From NCBI RefSeq assembly GCF_000518185.1, contig NZ_JADC01000017.1:1-47924 (forward strand): DNA of 47,924 nucleotides, given 5' to 3'. Positions 28,525 to 39,469 of the stretch are shown here, in pieces. The notes under the pieces are model-generated. The model was given only the letters and a program-made list of their open reading frames with translations, searched no databases and was not told where the DNA came from. Source of the DNA: Bartonella clarridgeiae ATCC 51734. Its GTDB lineage: Bacteria > Pseudomonadota > Alphaproteobacteria > Rhizobiales > Rhizobiaceae. The position numbers and the translations under genes are program-made. Every line of letters starts with the position of its first letter. Position 1 is the stretch's first letter.

Positions 28525-29685
28525 ATGATGATTACTCGTGCAGATCGAGGCCCAATCTCCGATTGGTGGTGGACCATTGATCGCTCTATTTTTACTGCTT
28601 GTCTGATCCTTATGGGAATTGGTATTATGCTATCTTTTGCAGCTAGTCCCTCTGTTGCAAAAAAAATTGGGATTGCTGATAGTTTTTATTTTGTTCGTTG
28701 GCACATTATTTTTAGTATTTCCGCATTTGTGACCATGATTACTATTTCTTTTTTTTCACCTCGTAATATTCGCCGTTTATGTGCTTTATTGCTAATTACG
28801 ACCCTTATACTTATGATTGCAACTTTGTTATTTGGTATTGAGTTAAAAGGGGCGCGACGTTGGATTTCTGTATGTGGTGTTTCTTTACAAGCGTCAGAGT
28901 TTATGAAACCGGCTTTTGTTATTATATCCGCTTGGCTTTTTGCTACACAGGTACAGCATAAAGGTATTCTCATCTATATATTGGTTATTGCACTGTATGT
29001 GATTTGTTGTATGCTTCTTGTCTTGCAACCAGATATTGGTCAAACACTTTTAATAAGTGCGACATGGGGTGGCTTGTTTTTTGTTGCAGGTGTACCTCTT
29101 ATCATTATCTTCTTATTTCTTATTCTCGGCATTTTAGGAGGTTTTTTAGTTTATTTTTTTGTTCATCATGTGCGTGAACGTATCAATGGTTTTTTAACAG
29201 GTGAAGGCAATACATTTCAAGTTGATGTAGGACGTGAAGCTATTTTGAATGGTGGATGGTTTGGTCGAGGCCCTGGTGAGGGTACGGTTAAACGTATTAT
29301 TCCTGATAGCCATACAGATTTTGTATTTTCTGTTGCAGCTGAAGAATATGGTATTATTCTTTGTTTATTGATTACAGTACTTTTTGGTTTTATTGTTATA
29401 CGCTCTCTTTATGTAGCGTTAAACACCCGTGATATCTTCACACGTTTTGGTATTACTGGCATAGCAATGATAATTGGTTTTCAATCAGCGATTAATATGG
29501 CAGTTAATCTTCATCTAATGCCTCCAAAGGGTATGACACTACCATTTATTTCTTATGGTGGCTCATCTATGGTAGCAATTGCAATTTCTATAGGCATTTT
29601 ATTAAGTTTGACACGCCGTTGGCCAGAAGCGCGTGTTTCAACTTTTCTTTTAACTTCTGTTTCGGATGCTACTTATGAAACATAA
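28525..29685 (+). CDS. ftsW: Septal peptidoglycan glycosyltransferase (SEDS family)
   Basis: A 386-residue SEDS protein with about ten transmembrane helices that polymerises lipid II at the septum with FtsI. Typical motifs are GARRWISV followed by QASEFMKPAFVI, LVLQPDIGQTLLI, GEGTVKRIIPDSHTDFVFSVAAEEYG and MPPKGMTLPFISYGGSSM. I chose the ATG at 28525 (AAGGT upstream) instead of a TTG ten codons earlier. The 126-bp gap before it contains one GANTC site and may hold an internal promoter. The stop overlaps murG. Confidence 0.95.
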   Translation: MMITRADRGPISDWWWTIDRSIFTACLILMGIGIMLSFAASPSVAKKIGIADSFYFVRWHIIFSISAFVTMITISFFSPRNIRRLCALLLITTLILMIATLLFGIELKGARRWISVCGVSLQASEFMKPAFVIISAWLFATQVQHKGILIYILVIALYVICCMLLVLQPDIGQTLLISATWGGLFFVAGVPLIIIFLFLILGILGGFLVYFFVHHVRERINGFLTGEGNTFQVDVGREAILNGGWFGRGPGEGTVKRIIPDSHTDFVFSVAAEEYGIILCLLITVLFGFIVIRSLYVALNTRDIFTRFGITGIAMIIGFQSAINMAVNLHLMPPKGMTLPFISYGGSSMVAIAISIGILLSLTRRWPEARVSTFLLTSVSDATYET

Positions 29686-30811
29686 AAAAATTATTGTTTT
29701 GGCCGCTGGTGGTACAGGTGGGCATCTTTTTCCTGCAGAAGCACTTGCTGTTGAATTGAGAGAGCGTGGATATGATGTTCATTTGACGATAGATGAAAGA
29801 GCTAAACGTTTTTTACGTCATTTTGATGAAGAGCATGTTCATATTATTTCATCGGCAACTTTTGTACGATCTCGTTCTTTTGCATTTATAAAAACATTTT
29901 GGTATTTGCTGAAGGGAATGTTTCAATCATGGATACTTTTTTGTAAATTGCGGCCTGTTCTTGTCGGTGGGTTTGGTGGTTATCCTACTTTTCCGCCAGT
30001 TTTAGTTGCTACCTTAATGGGATATAAGACATTTATTCATGAACAAAATGCTGTTATGGGACGTGCTAATAGATTATTGGCGTCTAGGGTCAATGCCATT
30101 GCCGGTGGTTTATTATCAGCTAACAGTGTTTATATTCATAAAACATTCCTTACAGGTAATCCTGTTCGTAAGGCTATTCTTCAAGCTGCAAAGGTTCCTT
30201 ATTGTCCTTCTATGGGTGAACAACCATTTCATTTTTTGGTTTTTGGTGGTAGCCAAGGGGCAGCTTTTTTTTCACAAGTTGTTCCTGGAGCAATTGCTTT
30301 ACTTGATCAAAATATACGGAAACGTTTACGCATTGTTCAGCAGGTTTATGATGAAACCGTAGATCTAATAAAAATTTATCATGATATGGGAGTACAGGCA
30401 AAAGTTGCACGTTTTTTTGATAATATGGCTGAACATATCGCTCAATCCCATTTTATTATGTCACGTGCTGGTGCTTCAACAGTTTGTGAAATAGCTGTGA
30501 TTGGTCGACCAGCTTTACTTATTCCATATCCCTATGCTTTAGATCACGATCAAGCAGAGAATGCGGCTAAACTCTCTGAAATGGGAGGCGCTCAGATTAT
30601 AATAGAAAAAGATTTAAATACGCAAACACTTGCTTCTCTCTTGAAAAAAGTCTGTTGTGAGCCACACTTATTGAAAAAACAGGCTCTGGCTGCAAAAAAA
30701 GTTGGGCAACCCCATGCGACCGTTGTTTTAGCAAATATGGTTGAAGCGTTGATTCTAGAACGATCATTATCAGATATTAAAAAGGAGTTTTTTGATGAAA
30801 ATGCCGCTTAA
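29675..30811 (+). CDS. murG: Lipid II-forming N-acetylglucosaminyltransferase
   Basis: A 378-residue GT-B glycosyltransferase that adds GlcNAc to lipid I on the inner membrane face. The N-terminal glycine-rich loop [47 protein letters not shown], the C-domain loop [11 protein letters not shown], and [24 protein letters not shown] with the donor-binding HDQAENA are all present. The ATG at 29675 places [13 protein letters not shown] at the usual start; an ATG three codons upstream (29666) is possible. Both overlap the end of ftsW. The 3' end overlaps murC by 17 bp. Confidence 0.95.
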   Translation: MKHKKIIVLAAGGTGGHLFPAEALAVELRERGYDVHLTIDERAKRFLRHFDEEHVHIISSATFVRSRSFAFIKTFWYLLKGMFQSWILFCKLRPVLVGGFGGYPTFPPVLVATLMGYKTFIHEQNAVMGRANRLLASRVNAIAGGLLSANSVYIHKTFLTGNPVRKAILQAAKVPYCPSMGEQPFHFLVFGGSQGAAFFSQVVPGAIALLDQNIRKRLRIVQQVYDETVDLIKIYHDMGVQAKVARFFDNMAEHIAQSHFIMSRAGASTVCEIAVIGRPALLIPYPYALDHDQAENAAKLSEMGGAQIIIEKDLNTQTLASLLKKVCCEPHLLKKQALAAKKVGQPHATVVLANMVEALILERSLSDIKKEFFDENAA

Positions 30812-32222
30812 TATTGGCCTTATCCATTTTGTAGGAATCGGAGGTATAGGCATGAGCGGAATTGCTGAAGTTCTTCATAATCTTGGTTATAAAGTTCAAG
30901 GATCCGATCAAACTCATAACGCAAATATTGAACGCCTACAGAATAAGGGAATTAATATTTATATAGGGCATCATGCTGAAAATTTAGGAGCAGCGGAAGT
31001 TGTTATTATTTCTACTGCCATTAAGAAAACAAATCCTGAATATATCGCTGCCAAAAAGAGGCATCTACCGGTTGTTAAGCGTGCAGAAATGCTTGCTGAG
31101 TTAATGCGTTTTCGTCGGACAATTGCTATTGGTGGTACACATGGAAAAACAACGACTACATCAATGGTAGCTGCACTTCTTGATGTAGGTCGTTTTGATC
31201 CTATAGTCATTAATGGTGGTATTATCAATGCTTATGGGACTAATGCACGTATGGGAGACGGGGATTGGATGGTGGTTGAGGCTGATGAAAGTGACGGGAC
31301 ATTTTTAAAATTGCCTGCTGATATAGCTGTGGTTACTAATATCGACGTTGAGCATTTAGACCATTATGGCAATTTTAATGCTTTACGTGAGGCTTTTCGG
31401 CAGTTTGTAGAAAATGTGCCTTTTTATGGTTTTGCTGTTATGTGCCTTGATCATCCAGAAGTTCAGACATTAGTTAGTCGTATTCATGATCGTTGGGTGA
31501 TTACGTATGGTGCAAATCCACAAGCAGATGTTCGTTTTCTTAATCTTTCGATGGAAGGTCAAAAAATGTATTTTGATATTCTCATTCGATCACAAAAAAC
31601 AGGCGAAAAAACTGAAATCAACAATTTGATTTTACCGATGTCCGGGAAGCATAATGTTTCTAATGCTACTGCAGCAATTGCTATCGCATATGAGCTCGGC
31701 GTTTCACCTGAAGCTATAAAAAAAGGATTAGCAGAGTTTGGGGGTGTAAAACGACGTTTTACGAAAACAGGGGATTGGAATGGAGTTGAGATATTTGATG
31801 ATTATGGGCATCATCCAGTGGAAATAAAAGCTGTTTTGCATGCAGCACGTGAGAGCGCAAAAGGACGAGTCATTGCAGTTGTGCAACCACATCGTTATAC
31901 GCGTTTATATCATTTATTTGATGATTTTTCTGCTTGTTTTAATGATGCGGATACAGTGATGATTACACCGGTTTATGCAGCTGGTGAGGAGCCAATAGCT
32001 GGTTTTAGTTCTAAAGAATTAGTAGAGCATATTCAAATGGCTGGTCACCGTGATGTGCGTCTGATTAATACTTTGGAAGATGTTATTTCTATTGTATCTA
32101 CATTAGCTAAATCTGGTGATTATGTAGTTTTTCTTGGTGCTGGTTGCATCACACAATGGGCTTACGCATTGTCCAATCAATTAGTGGTATTTGATAAAAA
32201 TGATGAAATTTCAACCGATTGA
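30795..32222 (+). CDS. murC: UDP-MurNAc:L-alanine ligase
   Basis: A 475-residue Mur ligase adding L-Ala, the first residue of the stem peptide. It shows [17 protein letters not shown] at the N-terminus, the ATP site [11 protein letters not shown] (Lys118), [25 protein letters not shown], and [14 protein letters not shown] with QPHRYTRL in the C-domain. The ATG at 30795 is 7 bp after AAAGGAG, a near-ideal ribosome-binding site lying within murG; a TTG one codon earlier is less likely. murC overlaps murB by about 20 bp. Confidence 0.96.
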   Translation: MKMPLNIGLIHFVGIGGIGMSGIAEVLHNLGYKVQGSDQTHNANIERLQNKGINIYIGHHAENLGAAEVVIISTAIKKTNPEYIAAKKRHLPVVKRAEMLAELMRFRRTIAIGGTHGKTTTTSMVAALLDVGRFDPIVINGGIINAYGTNARMGDGDWMVVEADESDGTFLKLPADIAVVTNIDVEHLDHYGNFNALREAFRQFVENVPFYGFAVMCLDHPEVQTLVSRIHDRWVITYGANPQADVRFLNLSMEGQKMYFDILIRSQKTGEKTEINNLILPMSGKHNVSNATAAIAIAYELGVSPEAIKKGLAEFGGVKRRFTKTGDWNGVEIFDDYGHHPVEIKAVLHAARESAKGRVIAVVQPHRYTRLYHLFDDFSACFNDADTVMITPVYAAGEEPIAGFSSKELVEHIQMAGHRDVRLINTLEDVISIVSTLAKSGDYVVFLGAGCITQWAYALSNQLVVFDKNDEISTD

Positions 32223-33177
32223 TGGTGAAGGGCTATTGAAGAAATTACAGCCGGCGTTATGTGGTATACAGGGCAAATTAACGCCCAATGTTGATATGCG
32301 TAAGGTGACATGGTTTCGTACCGGTGGACTCGCTGAGATTTTTTACCAGCCTTCTGATGAAGCAGATTTAGTTTTATTTTTTCAATCTTTGCCTGAATCC
32401 ATTCCTGTAACGATTGTAGGGATCGGTTCTAATCTTTTGGTACGTGATGGGGGTATCCCTGGTGTTGTTATTCGTCTTTCAGCAAAAGGTTTTGGACAGT
32501 TAAAGCAAGTGTCATCGAAGCGCTTCTTGGTTGGTGCTGCGGTGGCGGGTAAGCATTTGGCCGCAGCAGCTTTAGAGGCTGAACTTTCTGGTTTTCATTT
32601 TTATCATGGTATTCCTGGTGGTTGTGGAGGAGCATTAAAAATGAATGCTGGAGCTAATGGTGTTGAAACTGCTGAGCGTGTTATTGAAGTTTATGCGCTT
32701 GATCGTAAAGGACAACGCCATATCTTGAGTGTAAATGATATACATTATTCTTATCGTTGTTGCGATATTCCTGATGATTTTGTTTTTATTGCTGCCTTAT
32801 TTGAAGGAGAGAGAGGGAATAGAAATTATATCCGTGCTGCTATGGATGAAGTTGCTCTTCATCGGCAGATGGTGCAACCTATTCGTGAAAAAACAGGTGG
32901 GTCTACTTTTCGTAATCCTGTAGGTACGTCTGCATGGCGTGTTATTGATGAGGCAGGGTGTCGCGGTTTAAAGATTGGTGGCGCTCAAATGAGTAAGATG
33001 CACTGTAATTTTATGATTAATACCGGTCAAGCAACAGGCTATGATCTTGAAAAATTAGGTGAAGTAGTACGTGCTCGTGTTTTTGCTCATTCAGGGCATT
33101 TGTTACAATGGGAAATACAACGTATTGGTCAATTTGAACAAGGTTGTATCGTCCCTTCTTTTAATCAGAATAATTGA
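32200..33177 (+). CDS. murB: UDP-N-acetylenolpyruvoylglucosamine reductase
   Basis: A 325-residue FAD-dependent reductase that converts UDP-GlcNAc-enolpyruvate to UDP-MurNAc using NADPH. It shows [18 protein letters not shown]-binding [21 protein letters not shown] (given here to key residues), [22 protein letters not shown], the catalytic serine context GGSTFRNP, and [12 protein letters not shown]. The absence of the Tyr-loop insert suits the type II form common in alphaproteobacteria. Two ATG codons (32200, 32203) are possible; a TTG at 32191 is further upstream. A hairpin begins at its stop codon. Confidence 0.95.
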   Translation: MMKFQPIDGEGLLKKLQPALCGIQGKLTPNVDMRKVTWFRTGGLAEIFYQPSDEADLVLFFQSLPESIPVTIVGIGSNLLVRDGGIPGVVIRLSAKGFGQLKQVSSKRFLVGAAVAGKHLAAAALEAELSGFHFYHGIPGGCGGALKMNAGANGVETAERVIEVYALDRKGQRHILSVNDIHYSYRCCDIPDDFVFIAALFEGERGNRNYIRAAMDEVALHRQMVQPIREKTGGSTFRNPVGTSAWRVIDEAGCRGLKIGGAQMSKMHCNFMINTGQATGYDLEKLGEVVRARVFAHSGHLLQWEIQRIGQFEQGCIVPSFNQNN

Positions 33178-33198
33178 TTTTTTAGGTAACTAAAAAAT
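33177..33198 (+). terminator. AU-rich hairpin with GTAA tetraloop at the murB stop
   Basis: ATTTTTTAG and CTAAAAAAT form a perfect 9-bp stem closed by a GTAA (GNRA-type) tetraloop, starting in the stop codon of murB. No T-run follows, so it is not a standard intrinsic terminator; it may partly end or stabilise the upstream transcript before the ddl promoter region. Confidence 0.35.
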
Positions 33199-33199
33199 T

Positions 33200-33316
33200 G
33201 AGTCATTTCAAAGAGATAAGAAAAAATTTCTATTAAGAATCAATAAATTAACAGAGAAGCTCTTGCGTCAAGCGCTTGAGTCTGATTCATTAGAGAAAAC
33301 GCTAGGTTATTGATTC
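33200..33316. promoter_or_regulatory. Cluster of five GANTC sites upstream of ddl-ftsQAZ
   Basis: GAGTC at 33200, GAATC at 33237, GAGTC at 33278, GATTC at 33284 and GATTC at 33312. GANTC is the target of CcrM, the cell-cycle-regulated adenine methylase of alphaproteobacteria, whose marks steer GcrA-dependent promoters. A perfect 12-bp palindrome TCAAGCGCTTGA (33268-33279) overlaps one site. With about 38 percent GC one would expect fewer than one GANTC in this length. A cell-cycle promoter is an inference. Confidence 0.5.
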
Positions 33317-33403
33317 GCAAAGATAAATCTAGTTCTTTCCTATATATAGTATTTTTAATTTTTATATATTCTGTATTTAGTATATAAAGAGGGATAAGTC
33401 GTT

Positions 33404-34324
33404 ATGAAAGGTAAGCATATAGCTGTATTGATGGGAGGGGTTTCATCAGAGCGGTCTGTAAGTTTATCTTCAGGTTCTGCTTGCGCTGATGTTCTTGAAG
33501 CTCATGGCTATTATGTAACCCGTGTGGATGTTGATAGTCGTATTGCTTCTATTCTTGAGAAATTACAACCACATATCGCTTTTAATGCATTACATGGTTC
33601 ATTTGGTGAGGATGGATGTATTCAAGGCATTCTTGAATACTTAAAAATTCCTTATACGCATTCTGGAGTGATGGCGTCATCATTAGCAATGGATAAAGGA
33701 CGGGCAAAAATTATTGCCGCTAGTGTTGGTGTGCCTGTTGCTCCTTCTTATGTAATGAATCGTTTTGCAATTGGGGTAAAACATCCTCTGGAGCCGCCGT
33801 ATGTAATTAAACCTGTTCATGAAGGATCAAGTTTTGGTGTTGTTATTGTGTTGGGTGATGAAGAATGCCCACCCCATAATATTGCAAGCTCTGAGTGGAA
33901 GTATGAAGATGAGGTGATTGTTGAAAAATATATTCCTGGTCGGGAGCTTACCTGCGCTGTTTTAGGTGATGAAGTTCTAGATGTTTGTGAAATTATACCT
34001 GATCAGCATTTCCAGTTTTATGATTATGATTCAAAATACAAAGCTGGTGGTTCTATTCATATTTGTCCTGCACAACTTTCATTAAATATTTACCAAAAAG
34101 TGCAAAGAATGTCTTTAGCAGCACATCAAGCGATAGGTTGTCGAGGTGTTAGTCGTTCTGATTTTCGTTTTAATGAAGAAACGGAAGAGCTGATTTGGCT
34201 CGAAATTAATACGCAACCCGGTATGACAGTAACGTCTCTTGTGCCAGATATTGCAAAAGCAAGTGGTCGTACTTATAGCGACATTGTTAAATGGATAGTG
34301 GAGGACGCGTCATGTATGCGTTAA
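33404..34324 (+). CDS. ddl: D-alanine--D-alanine ligase
   Basis: A 306-residue ATP-grasp enzyme making the D-Ala-D-Ala dipeptide used by MurF. It contains [42 protein letters not shown], the ATP-binding [11 protein letters not shown], the EKYIPGREL segment, and metal-binding [10 protein letters not shown] near the C-terminus. GAGGGATAAG lies upstream of the ATG. It is the first gene after a 226-bp gap, the largest within the cluster, so it probably starts a separate transcription unit with ftsQ, ftsA and ftsZ. It overlaps ftsQ by 13 bp. Confidence 0.96.
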   Translation: MKGKHIAVLMGGVSSERSVSLSSGSACADVLEAHGYYVTRVDVDSRIASILEKLQPHIAFNALHGSFGEDGCIQGILEYLKIPYTHSGVMASSLAMDKGRAKIIAASVGVPVAPSYVMNRFAIGVKHPLEPPYVIKPVHEGSSFGVVIVLGDEECPPHNIASSEWKYEDEVIVEKYIPGRELTCAVLGDEVLDVCEIIPDQHFQFYDYDSKYKAGGSIHICPAQLSLNIYQKVQRMSLAAHQAIGCRGVSRSDFRFNEETEELIWLEINTQPGMTVTSLVPDIAKASGRTYSDIVKWIVEDASCMR

Positions 34325-35229
34325 ATGTTGGTAAGATGGGAGTTTTAGGAGCCTTAAAGGTGCTATTAGTGCCAATTTTCCGACGTTTTTATCGTCGCTT
34401 TCTTCGATTTATGTTGCAATTTGTATTAGTTGATATTCATGTACCGCGTTATTTTGGCTCTTTTGCTGTTTTTTCTTTTTTCTTGCTTTCCTTATTTTAT
34501 GGAATTGTTTCTAGCAGTCATATGGACAAAATTATAAGGTTTGCGACGTCAAATTTTGGTTTTGTAATTACTCATGTTGATATGAGTGGCAATAAAAATA
34601 TGACGGAACAATCTATTTTGAAGCTTTTAGAGCTTGATGCTCATCCATCAATTATCAGCTTTGATGTTGATAAAGCACGTTCTACTTTAGAACAACAGAT
34701 GTGGGTTCAATCGGCTTATGTTCAAAAAATTTATCCTAATCGGATATATATTGCAGTGGTGGAGCGTGAACCATATGCGATTTGGCAACATGACGGTGTA
34801 ATGGATATTATTGATGATACGGGGTATATTATTTTACCATTTCAGGCAGGTTTAGTTCAGGATTTACCACTCGTTGTTGGTCAGGGAGCACAAAATGCAG
34901 CTAAGTTGTTTATCCAATCGCTTTCAGCATATTCGCAATTCCGCGATCGTATCCGTGCTTATGTACGTGTAGGCGATCGGCGTTGGGATATTTTTTTAGA
35001 GAATGGAGTGCGTATTATGTTGCCTGAACAAGGCGCTATTGAAAGGCTTGTTGCTCTTGTGAAGACGGATATGGTGGATGATCTTTTTTCTCGCGATGCT
35101 TTAAGCATTGATTTACGTCTTTCTGATCGAATAACGATTGCTTTGTCGGATGAAGTGTTAGCAAGGCATCGTGCTATGCTAATGGAAGAAGAACGTATTT
35201 TAAAGATATTGAAAGAAAGGAGTATATGA
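34312..35229 (+). CDS. ftsQ: Cell division protein FtsQ
   Basis: A 305-residue bitopic protein: a cytoplasmic basic N-terminus, a transmembrane helix at about residues 44-64 ([19 protein letters not shown]), then a POTRA domain (about 83-155, beginning [17 protein letters not shown], with the conserved [10 protein letters not shown]) and the FtsQ beta-domain. It links FtsA/FtsZ to the periplasmic division proteins. The ATG at 34312 follows GGAGG at 7-bp spacing; a frame-internal ATG at 34291 is upstream within ddl. Its stop overlaps the ftsA start (ATGA). Confidence 0.93.
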   Translation: MYALNVGKMGVLGALKVLLVPIFRRFYRRFLRFMLQFVLVDIHVPRYFGSFAVFSFFLLSLFYGIVSSSHMDKIIRFATSNFGFVITHVDMSGNKNMTEQSILKLLELDAHPSIISFDVDKARSTLEQQMWVQSAYVQKIYPNRIYIAVVEREPYAIWQHDGVMDIIDDTGYIILPFQAGLVQDLPLVVGQGAQNAAKLFIQSLSAYSQFRDRIRAYVRVGDRRWDIFLENGVRIMLPEQGAIERLVALVKTDMVDDLFSRDALSIDLRLSDRITIALSDEVLARHRAMLMEEERILKILKERSI

Positions 35230-36527
35230 TGTTTTTGAAATCACATCATGGGGGGGGACGCAAAACGCGTTTTCTGACAGTTCTTGATGTGGGTTCAAGT
35301 AAAGTTGCTTGTCTTATTGCTTGTTTACGTCCTTTGAAGCATTCGCAACATTTACATGGTCGTACACATTTTATGGAGATTTTGGGCTTCGGTGTACAGC
35401 GCTCATGCGGTATTAAATCTGGTGTTGTTATGGATATGCTTGCAGCGGAAAAGTCAATACGTTTAGCTGTTGGTGCGGCAGAGAAAATGGCCGGTTTGGT
35501 AGTGGATTCAGTAATTGTAAACTTTTCCTCAAACCGACTAAAAAGTGCGTTTGTTAATGGTACAGTACATTTAGGTGGGCGTGAAGTTACTGCACGTGAT
35601 ATGCGTATGGCATTAGCAGATGTTTCGCGTAAAGTTTTTGATGCTGATCGTCATATTGTACATTCAATTCCGGTATCTTATGCATTGGATGGAGATAAAG
35701 GGATCTCTGATCCTATTGGAATGATAGGTGAATTGTTTGGGGTAGATGTTCATGTGGTGACAGCAGAAACAGCATCTTTACGTAATTTGGAAGCTTGTAT
35801 TAATCGTGCTCATTTAAGTGTTGAAGCAATGGTTGCGACACCTTTTGCGAGTGGTCTCGCAGTTTTGATTAATGATGAGGCGCGTTTAGGAGCTGCATGT
35901 ATTGATTTTGGTGCTGGAACAACGACATTTTCAATATTTTCTGAAGGAAAATTTGTTCATGCATATACACTTGCGATTGGTGGGCACCATATAACTCTTG
36001 ATGTTGCACGGGGATTATCTATGTCTATTGAAGAAGCAGAGCGTTTAAAAGTTATGTATGGATCAACACTTTCAGAAAGTGCTCCTGATCATCATATGAT
36101 TAATGTCGCAGAAATTGGAAATGAGCATTATAAAACTCAATATCCATGTGCTGTTCTTGGCCGTATCATTCGTGCACGTGTTGAAGAAATATTAGAAATG
36201 CTTCGTGATTATTTAAATTGTTCTGGGTTTGGTCACATTATTGGTAAGCGTGTTATTTTAACTGGGGGAGCAAGTCAGTTAACGGGTTTGCCAGAAATGG
36301 CGCGTAATATATTGGGAAGAAATGTTCGTATAGGGCGACCTTTAGGCGTTTCTAGGCTTCCTGCTCCTGCAAAGGGAGCGGCGTTTTCGTCTGCTGTTGG
36401 ATTGTTAATCTATCCGCAATTAGCGGGTTTTGAAGAAAAAACAATTCAAACGACAGTGAGACAGTTATCAACTGGCACAGGTGGGTATTTTCAGCGTGTT
36501 GGTCAGTGGTTGCGTGAGAGTTTTTAA
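35226..36527 (+). CDS. ftsA: Cell division protein FtsA (actin-like)
   Basis: A 433-residue actin/HSP70-fold ATPase that tethers FtsZ to the membrane. The first phosphate loop is LDVGSSKVACLIA. The 1C domain follows (SVIVNFSS, GREVTARDM), and later IDFGAGTTTFSIF and LTGGASQLTGL give the other nucleotide-binding loops. The C-terminal amphipathic helix (YFQRVGQWLRESF) is the membrane-targeting sequence. AAAGGAG precedes the paired ATG codons at 35226 and 35229. It is followed by a 67-bp gap before ftsZ. Confidence 0.95.
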   Translation: MMFLKSHHGGGRKTRFLTVLDVGSSKVACLIACLRPLKHSQHLHGRTHFMEILGFGVQRSCGIKSGVVMDMLAAEKSIRLAVGAAEKMAGLVVDSVIVNFSSNRLKSAFVNGTVHLGGREVTARDMRMALADVSRKVFDADRHIVHSIPVSYALDGDKGISDPIGMIGELFGVDVHVVTAETASLRNLEACINRAHLSVEAMVATPFASGLAVLINDEARLGAACIDFGAGTTTFSIFSEGKFVHAYTLAIGGHHITLDVARGLSMSIEEAERLKVMYGSTLSESAPDHHMINVAEIGNEHYKTQYPCAVLGRIIRARVEEILEMLRDYLNCSGFGHIIGKRVILTGGASQLTGLPEMARNILGRNVRIGRPLGVSRLPAPAKGAAFSSAVGLLIYPQLAGFEEKTIQTTVRQLSTGTGGYFQRVGQWLRESF

Positions 36528-36594
36528 GTTAAGTCTATTTGGTTATTAATTTTCATCGCTTTGGCTTGCGGTGTTTTATGAGAAGGAAAAAAAC

Positions 36595-38340
36595 ATGACG
36601 ATTAATCTGCACCGGCCAGATATTGCGGAATTGAAGCCACGTATTACCGTTTTTGGTGTTGGGGGTGGTGGCGGAAATGCCGTAAATAATATGATAAATG
36701 CTGGCCTTCAGGGGGTTGACTTTGTTGTTGCTAATACGGATGCACAGGCTTTGGCTATGTCAAAAGCTGAACGTGTGATCCAACTTGGAGCAGCAGTAAC
36801 AGAAGGTTTAGGTGCTGGTGCTTTACCAGAAGTTGGGCGGGCTGCTGCGGATGAGTGTATCGATGAAATTATCGATCATCTTGCAGATTCTCATATGGTT
36901 TTTATTACAGCAGGTATGGGTGGAGGCACAGGAACCGGAGCTGCTCCTGTTGTTGCCAATGCAGCACGTGAAAAAGGTATTTTGACTGTTGGTGTTGTGA
37001 CGAAGCCTTTCCAATTTGAAGGTGCACGTCGGATGAAGACAGCAGAAGCTGGCATAGAAGAATTACAAAAATCTGTTGATACGTTGATTGTTATTCCTAA
37101 TCAGAATCTTTTTCGTATTGCGAACGAAAAAACAACATTTTCTGATGCCTTTGCTATGGCTGATCAAGTTCTTTACTCTGGTGTTGCTTCTATTACAGAT
37201 TTAATGATTAAAGAAGGGCTGATTAACCTTGATTTTGCAGATGTTCGTTCTGTTATGCATGAGATGGGTCGTGCAATGATGGGAACTGGAGAGGCGTCTG
37301 GTGATGGACGTGCTTTGGCTGCTGCTGAAGCTGCTATTGCAAATCCATTGTTAGATGATACTTCGATGCGTGGGGCTCGTGGTCTTTTGATTTCCATTAC
37401 GGGTGGTCGCGATATGACCTTGTTTGAGGTCGATGAGGCGGCTAATCGTATTAGGGAAGAAGTTGATGCTGATGCAAATGTTATTTTTGGTGCTATTGAT
37501 GATGAGTCACTGGAGGGTGTTATTCGTGTATCGGTGGTTGCGACTGGTATTGATCGTGAGATTAATGATGTAATACAGCCTTCTAATACTAAATTTCATC
37601 GGTCTGCAACTTCAATGCGTAAGAATGATGCTGGAGTAACACAGACTTCTTCTCAATCATCATCGTTGCGTTCTGAATCGATGGTAGAAGTTATAGAAGC
37701 TCTTGAAGTAGAAATGAAACAGCCAATTGAAGAGCCATTTTGTCCAAAAAGTCAGTTTTTTGTGCAGTCTACAGATACATATACTCCGCGAAGTATGAAT
37801 GCTGCTTCTTATGGGCAAAATATACATGGACAGACATCAAATGCATTACGTATGCAGGTTGGCTGCGTTTCTCAACAGCCTGTTGCTAAAGCAGTGAATA
37901 TGGAAGCAACGGCGCATGTTCTTGATGACATGACTAGAATTGTAGAACAGAAGAAAAAACAAGCGCAAATGCAATCTCATTCAATGTCAATGCGCATGCC
38001 TGAGTTAAAGGATTTCCCGTCGTCTATTCGCGGTCAAAGTACAAATTTTTCTAATGCCGATCAAGGACCACGTAATCTTTGGCAGCGCTTGAAACAAAGT
38101 TTGACGTATCGTGAAGAAGCTGAACCAGAAGCTCGGTTAGAGCCTGCTGTGAATTCTTCTTTGTGTAAGGATTCTCATATTTCTAGTGCAAGCTCTCAGG
38201 GAATTTCTCAAGATACTTCTGTGTATATACCACGTCACTCTACTGAATTGCAGCAACACGCATCGCAAGATCAAAACGTTTGTGTCAGTGAAGAGGATGA
38301 ATTGGAAATACCGGCGTTTTTGCGTCGTCAAGCACATTAA
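36595..38340 (+). CDS. ftsZ: Cell division GTPase FtsZ, with extended C-terminal linker
   Basis: A 581-residue tubulin-like GTPase that assembles the Z ring. The GTP-binding loop [13 protein letters not shown] and tubulin signature GGGTGTG (residues 109-115) are intact, as is the T7-loop [11 protein letters not shown]. The conserved core ends near residue 325. A Gln/Ser/Met-rich, probably disordered linker of about 240 residues then leads to the C-terminal conserved peptide [14 protein letters not shown], which binds FtsA. Most bacterial FtsZ proteins have about 380-400 residues; long forms are known in Bartonella and other rhizobia. I chose the ATG at 36595, just after AGAAGGAA; a GTG eight codons upstream would read through that site. 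Confidence 0.95.
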   Translation: MTINLHRPDIAELKPRITVFGVGGGGGNAVNNMINAGLQGVDFVVANTDAQALAMSKAERVIQLGAAVTEGLGAGALPEVGRAAADECIDEIIDHLADSHMVFITAGMGGGTGTGAAPVVANAAREKGILTVGVVTKPFQFEGARRMKTAEAGIEELQKSVDTLIVIPNQNLFRIANEKTTFSDAFAMADQVLYSGVASITDLMIKEGLINLDFADVRSVMHEMGRAMMGTGEASGDGRALAAAEAAIANPLLDDTSMRGARGLLISITGGRDMTLFEVDEAANRIREEVDADANVIFGAIDDESLEGVIRVSVVATGIDREINDVIQPSNTKFHRSATSMRKNDAGVTQTSSQSSSLRSESMVEVIEALEVEMKQPIEEPFCPKSQFFVQSTDTYTPRSMNAASYGQNIHGQTSNALRMQVGCVSQQPVAKAVNMEATAHVLDDMTRIVEQKKKQAQMQSHSMSMRMPELKDFPSSIRGQSTNFSNADQGPRNLWQRLKQSLTYREEAEPEARLEPAVNSSLCKDSHISSASSQGISQDTSVYIPRHSTELQQHASQDQNVCVSEEDELEIPAFLRRQAH

Positions 38341-38529
38341 TGGATATAAAAGTTGGTAAAGAAGAGAATTCTATATTTCTATCGATAGTAAAATGGAGGC
38401 TTTATTATAGTATAACTTATAGAATTTTTATGGGAAGTTTTAAACTTTCTCATTAAACGGGATTATTTACCGTAAAGATAATTTTGATGGTCTTATGATG
38501 AGAGTCCAAAAAAGTTATTAAGAAAATTC

Positions 38530-39414
38530 ATGAAGTGGTATTATAAGTTGGTGCAGAAATATCAATCAACTCTTAAAGATACATTAATATTTAAAGGGCA
38601 TGGTGTTCATAGTGGACATTTATCTGTTGTAAAAATTTATCCAGCTGATGTTGAATGTGGTATTGTTTTCAAGCGTTATGGCATAGATGGGAAAGAGCAA
38701 ATATTTCCAGCGCATGCATCACAAATTGGAGCAATTGAATTATCAACAGTACTTGGATGTGGAGATATAAGAGTTGAAACAATTGAGCATTTGATGGCAG
38801 CAATTGTTGCATATGATCTGGATAATCTTATTATTGAGGTGTCAAGCAATGAAGTACCTATTTTGGATGGTGCTTCGTGGCAGTATTGTCACGGTTTTGA
38901 AAAAACGGGTATTATCCAGCAGACAGCATTGCGATCTTATTTTGTTATAAAAAAACCAGTACGCGTTGAAACAGAAAATGGCATGGCAGAATTTTTGCCA
39001 TTTGACGGGCGTCGTTTTGATGTTACGATTTCTTTTTCTGCGTCTGTTATTGGCAAACAACATTTGAGTTTTGATCTTACTTCACAAGGATTTAGAGATG
39101 ATTTGTCTTGTGCACGCACTTTCGGTTTTGTTAAGGACGTGGAAAAATTATGGGTTTCTGGGAAAGGCATAGGTTCTTCTTTAGAAAACTCTCTTATTAT
39201 TGGTCTTGATAATCAAATTATTAATCCAACTGGCACTTATTTTGAAAATGAATTTGTTCGGCATAAAATGCTTGATGCTATTGGTGATACTGCTTTACTT
39301 GGTGCGCCTTTTATTGGATTATTTCGTTCCTATTGTAGTGGACATGCGCTTAATTCAGAATTAGTTAAGGCTGTTTTACGCGACGAATCATGTTACGAAA
39401 AAAGCAATGTATAA
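38530..39414 (+). CDS. lpxC: UDP-3-O-acyl-N-acetylglucosamine deacetylase
   Basis: A 294-residue zinc amidase that commits UDP-GlcNAc to lipid A synthesis. Zinc ligands are visible in ETIEHLMAA (Glu-His) and HKMLDAIGD (His and Asp), and the catalytic His lies in SGHALN. KGHGVHSG near the N-terminus and the SCARTFGF motif are also typical. The length is normal. It is separated from ftsZ by 189 bp, which contain one GANTC site. It continues the usual rhizobial order after ftsZ. Confidence 0.94.
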   Translation: MKWYYKLVQKYQSTLKDTLIFKGHGVHSGHLSVVKIYPADVECGIVFKRYGIDGKEQIFPAHASQIGAIELSTVLGCGDIRVETIEHLMAAIVAYDLDNLIIEVSSNEVPILDGASWQYCHGFEKTGIIQQTALRSYFVIKKPVRVETENGMAEFLPFDGRRFDVTISFSASVIGKQHLSFDLTSQGFRDDLSCARTFGFVKDVEKLWVSGKGIGSSLENSLIIGLDNQIINPTGTYFENEFVRHKMLDAIGDTALLGAPFIGLFRSYCSGHALNSELVKAVLRDESCYEKSNV

Positions 39415-39469
39415 ATAGAATGAAAAGAAATTTAAAAAACTTTACCCTGTTCTATATAATTTTAAAGTG

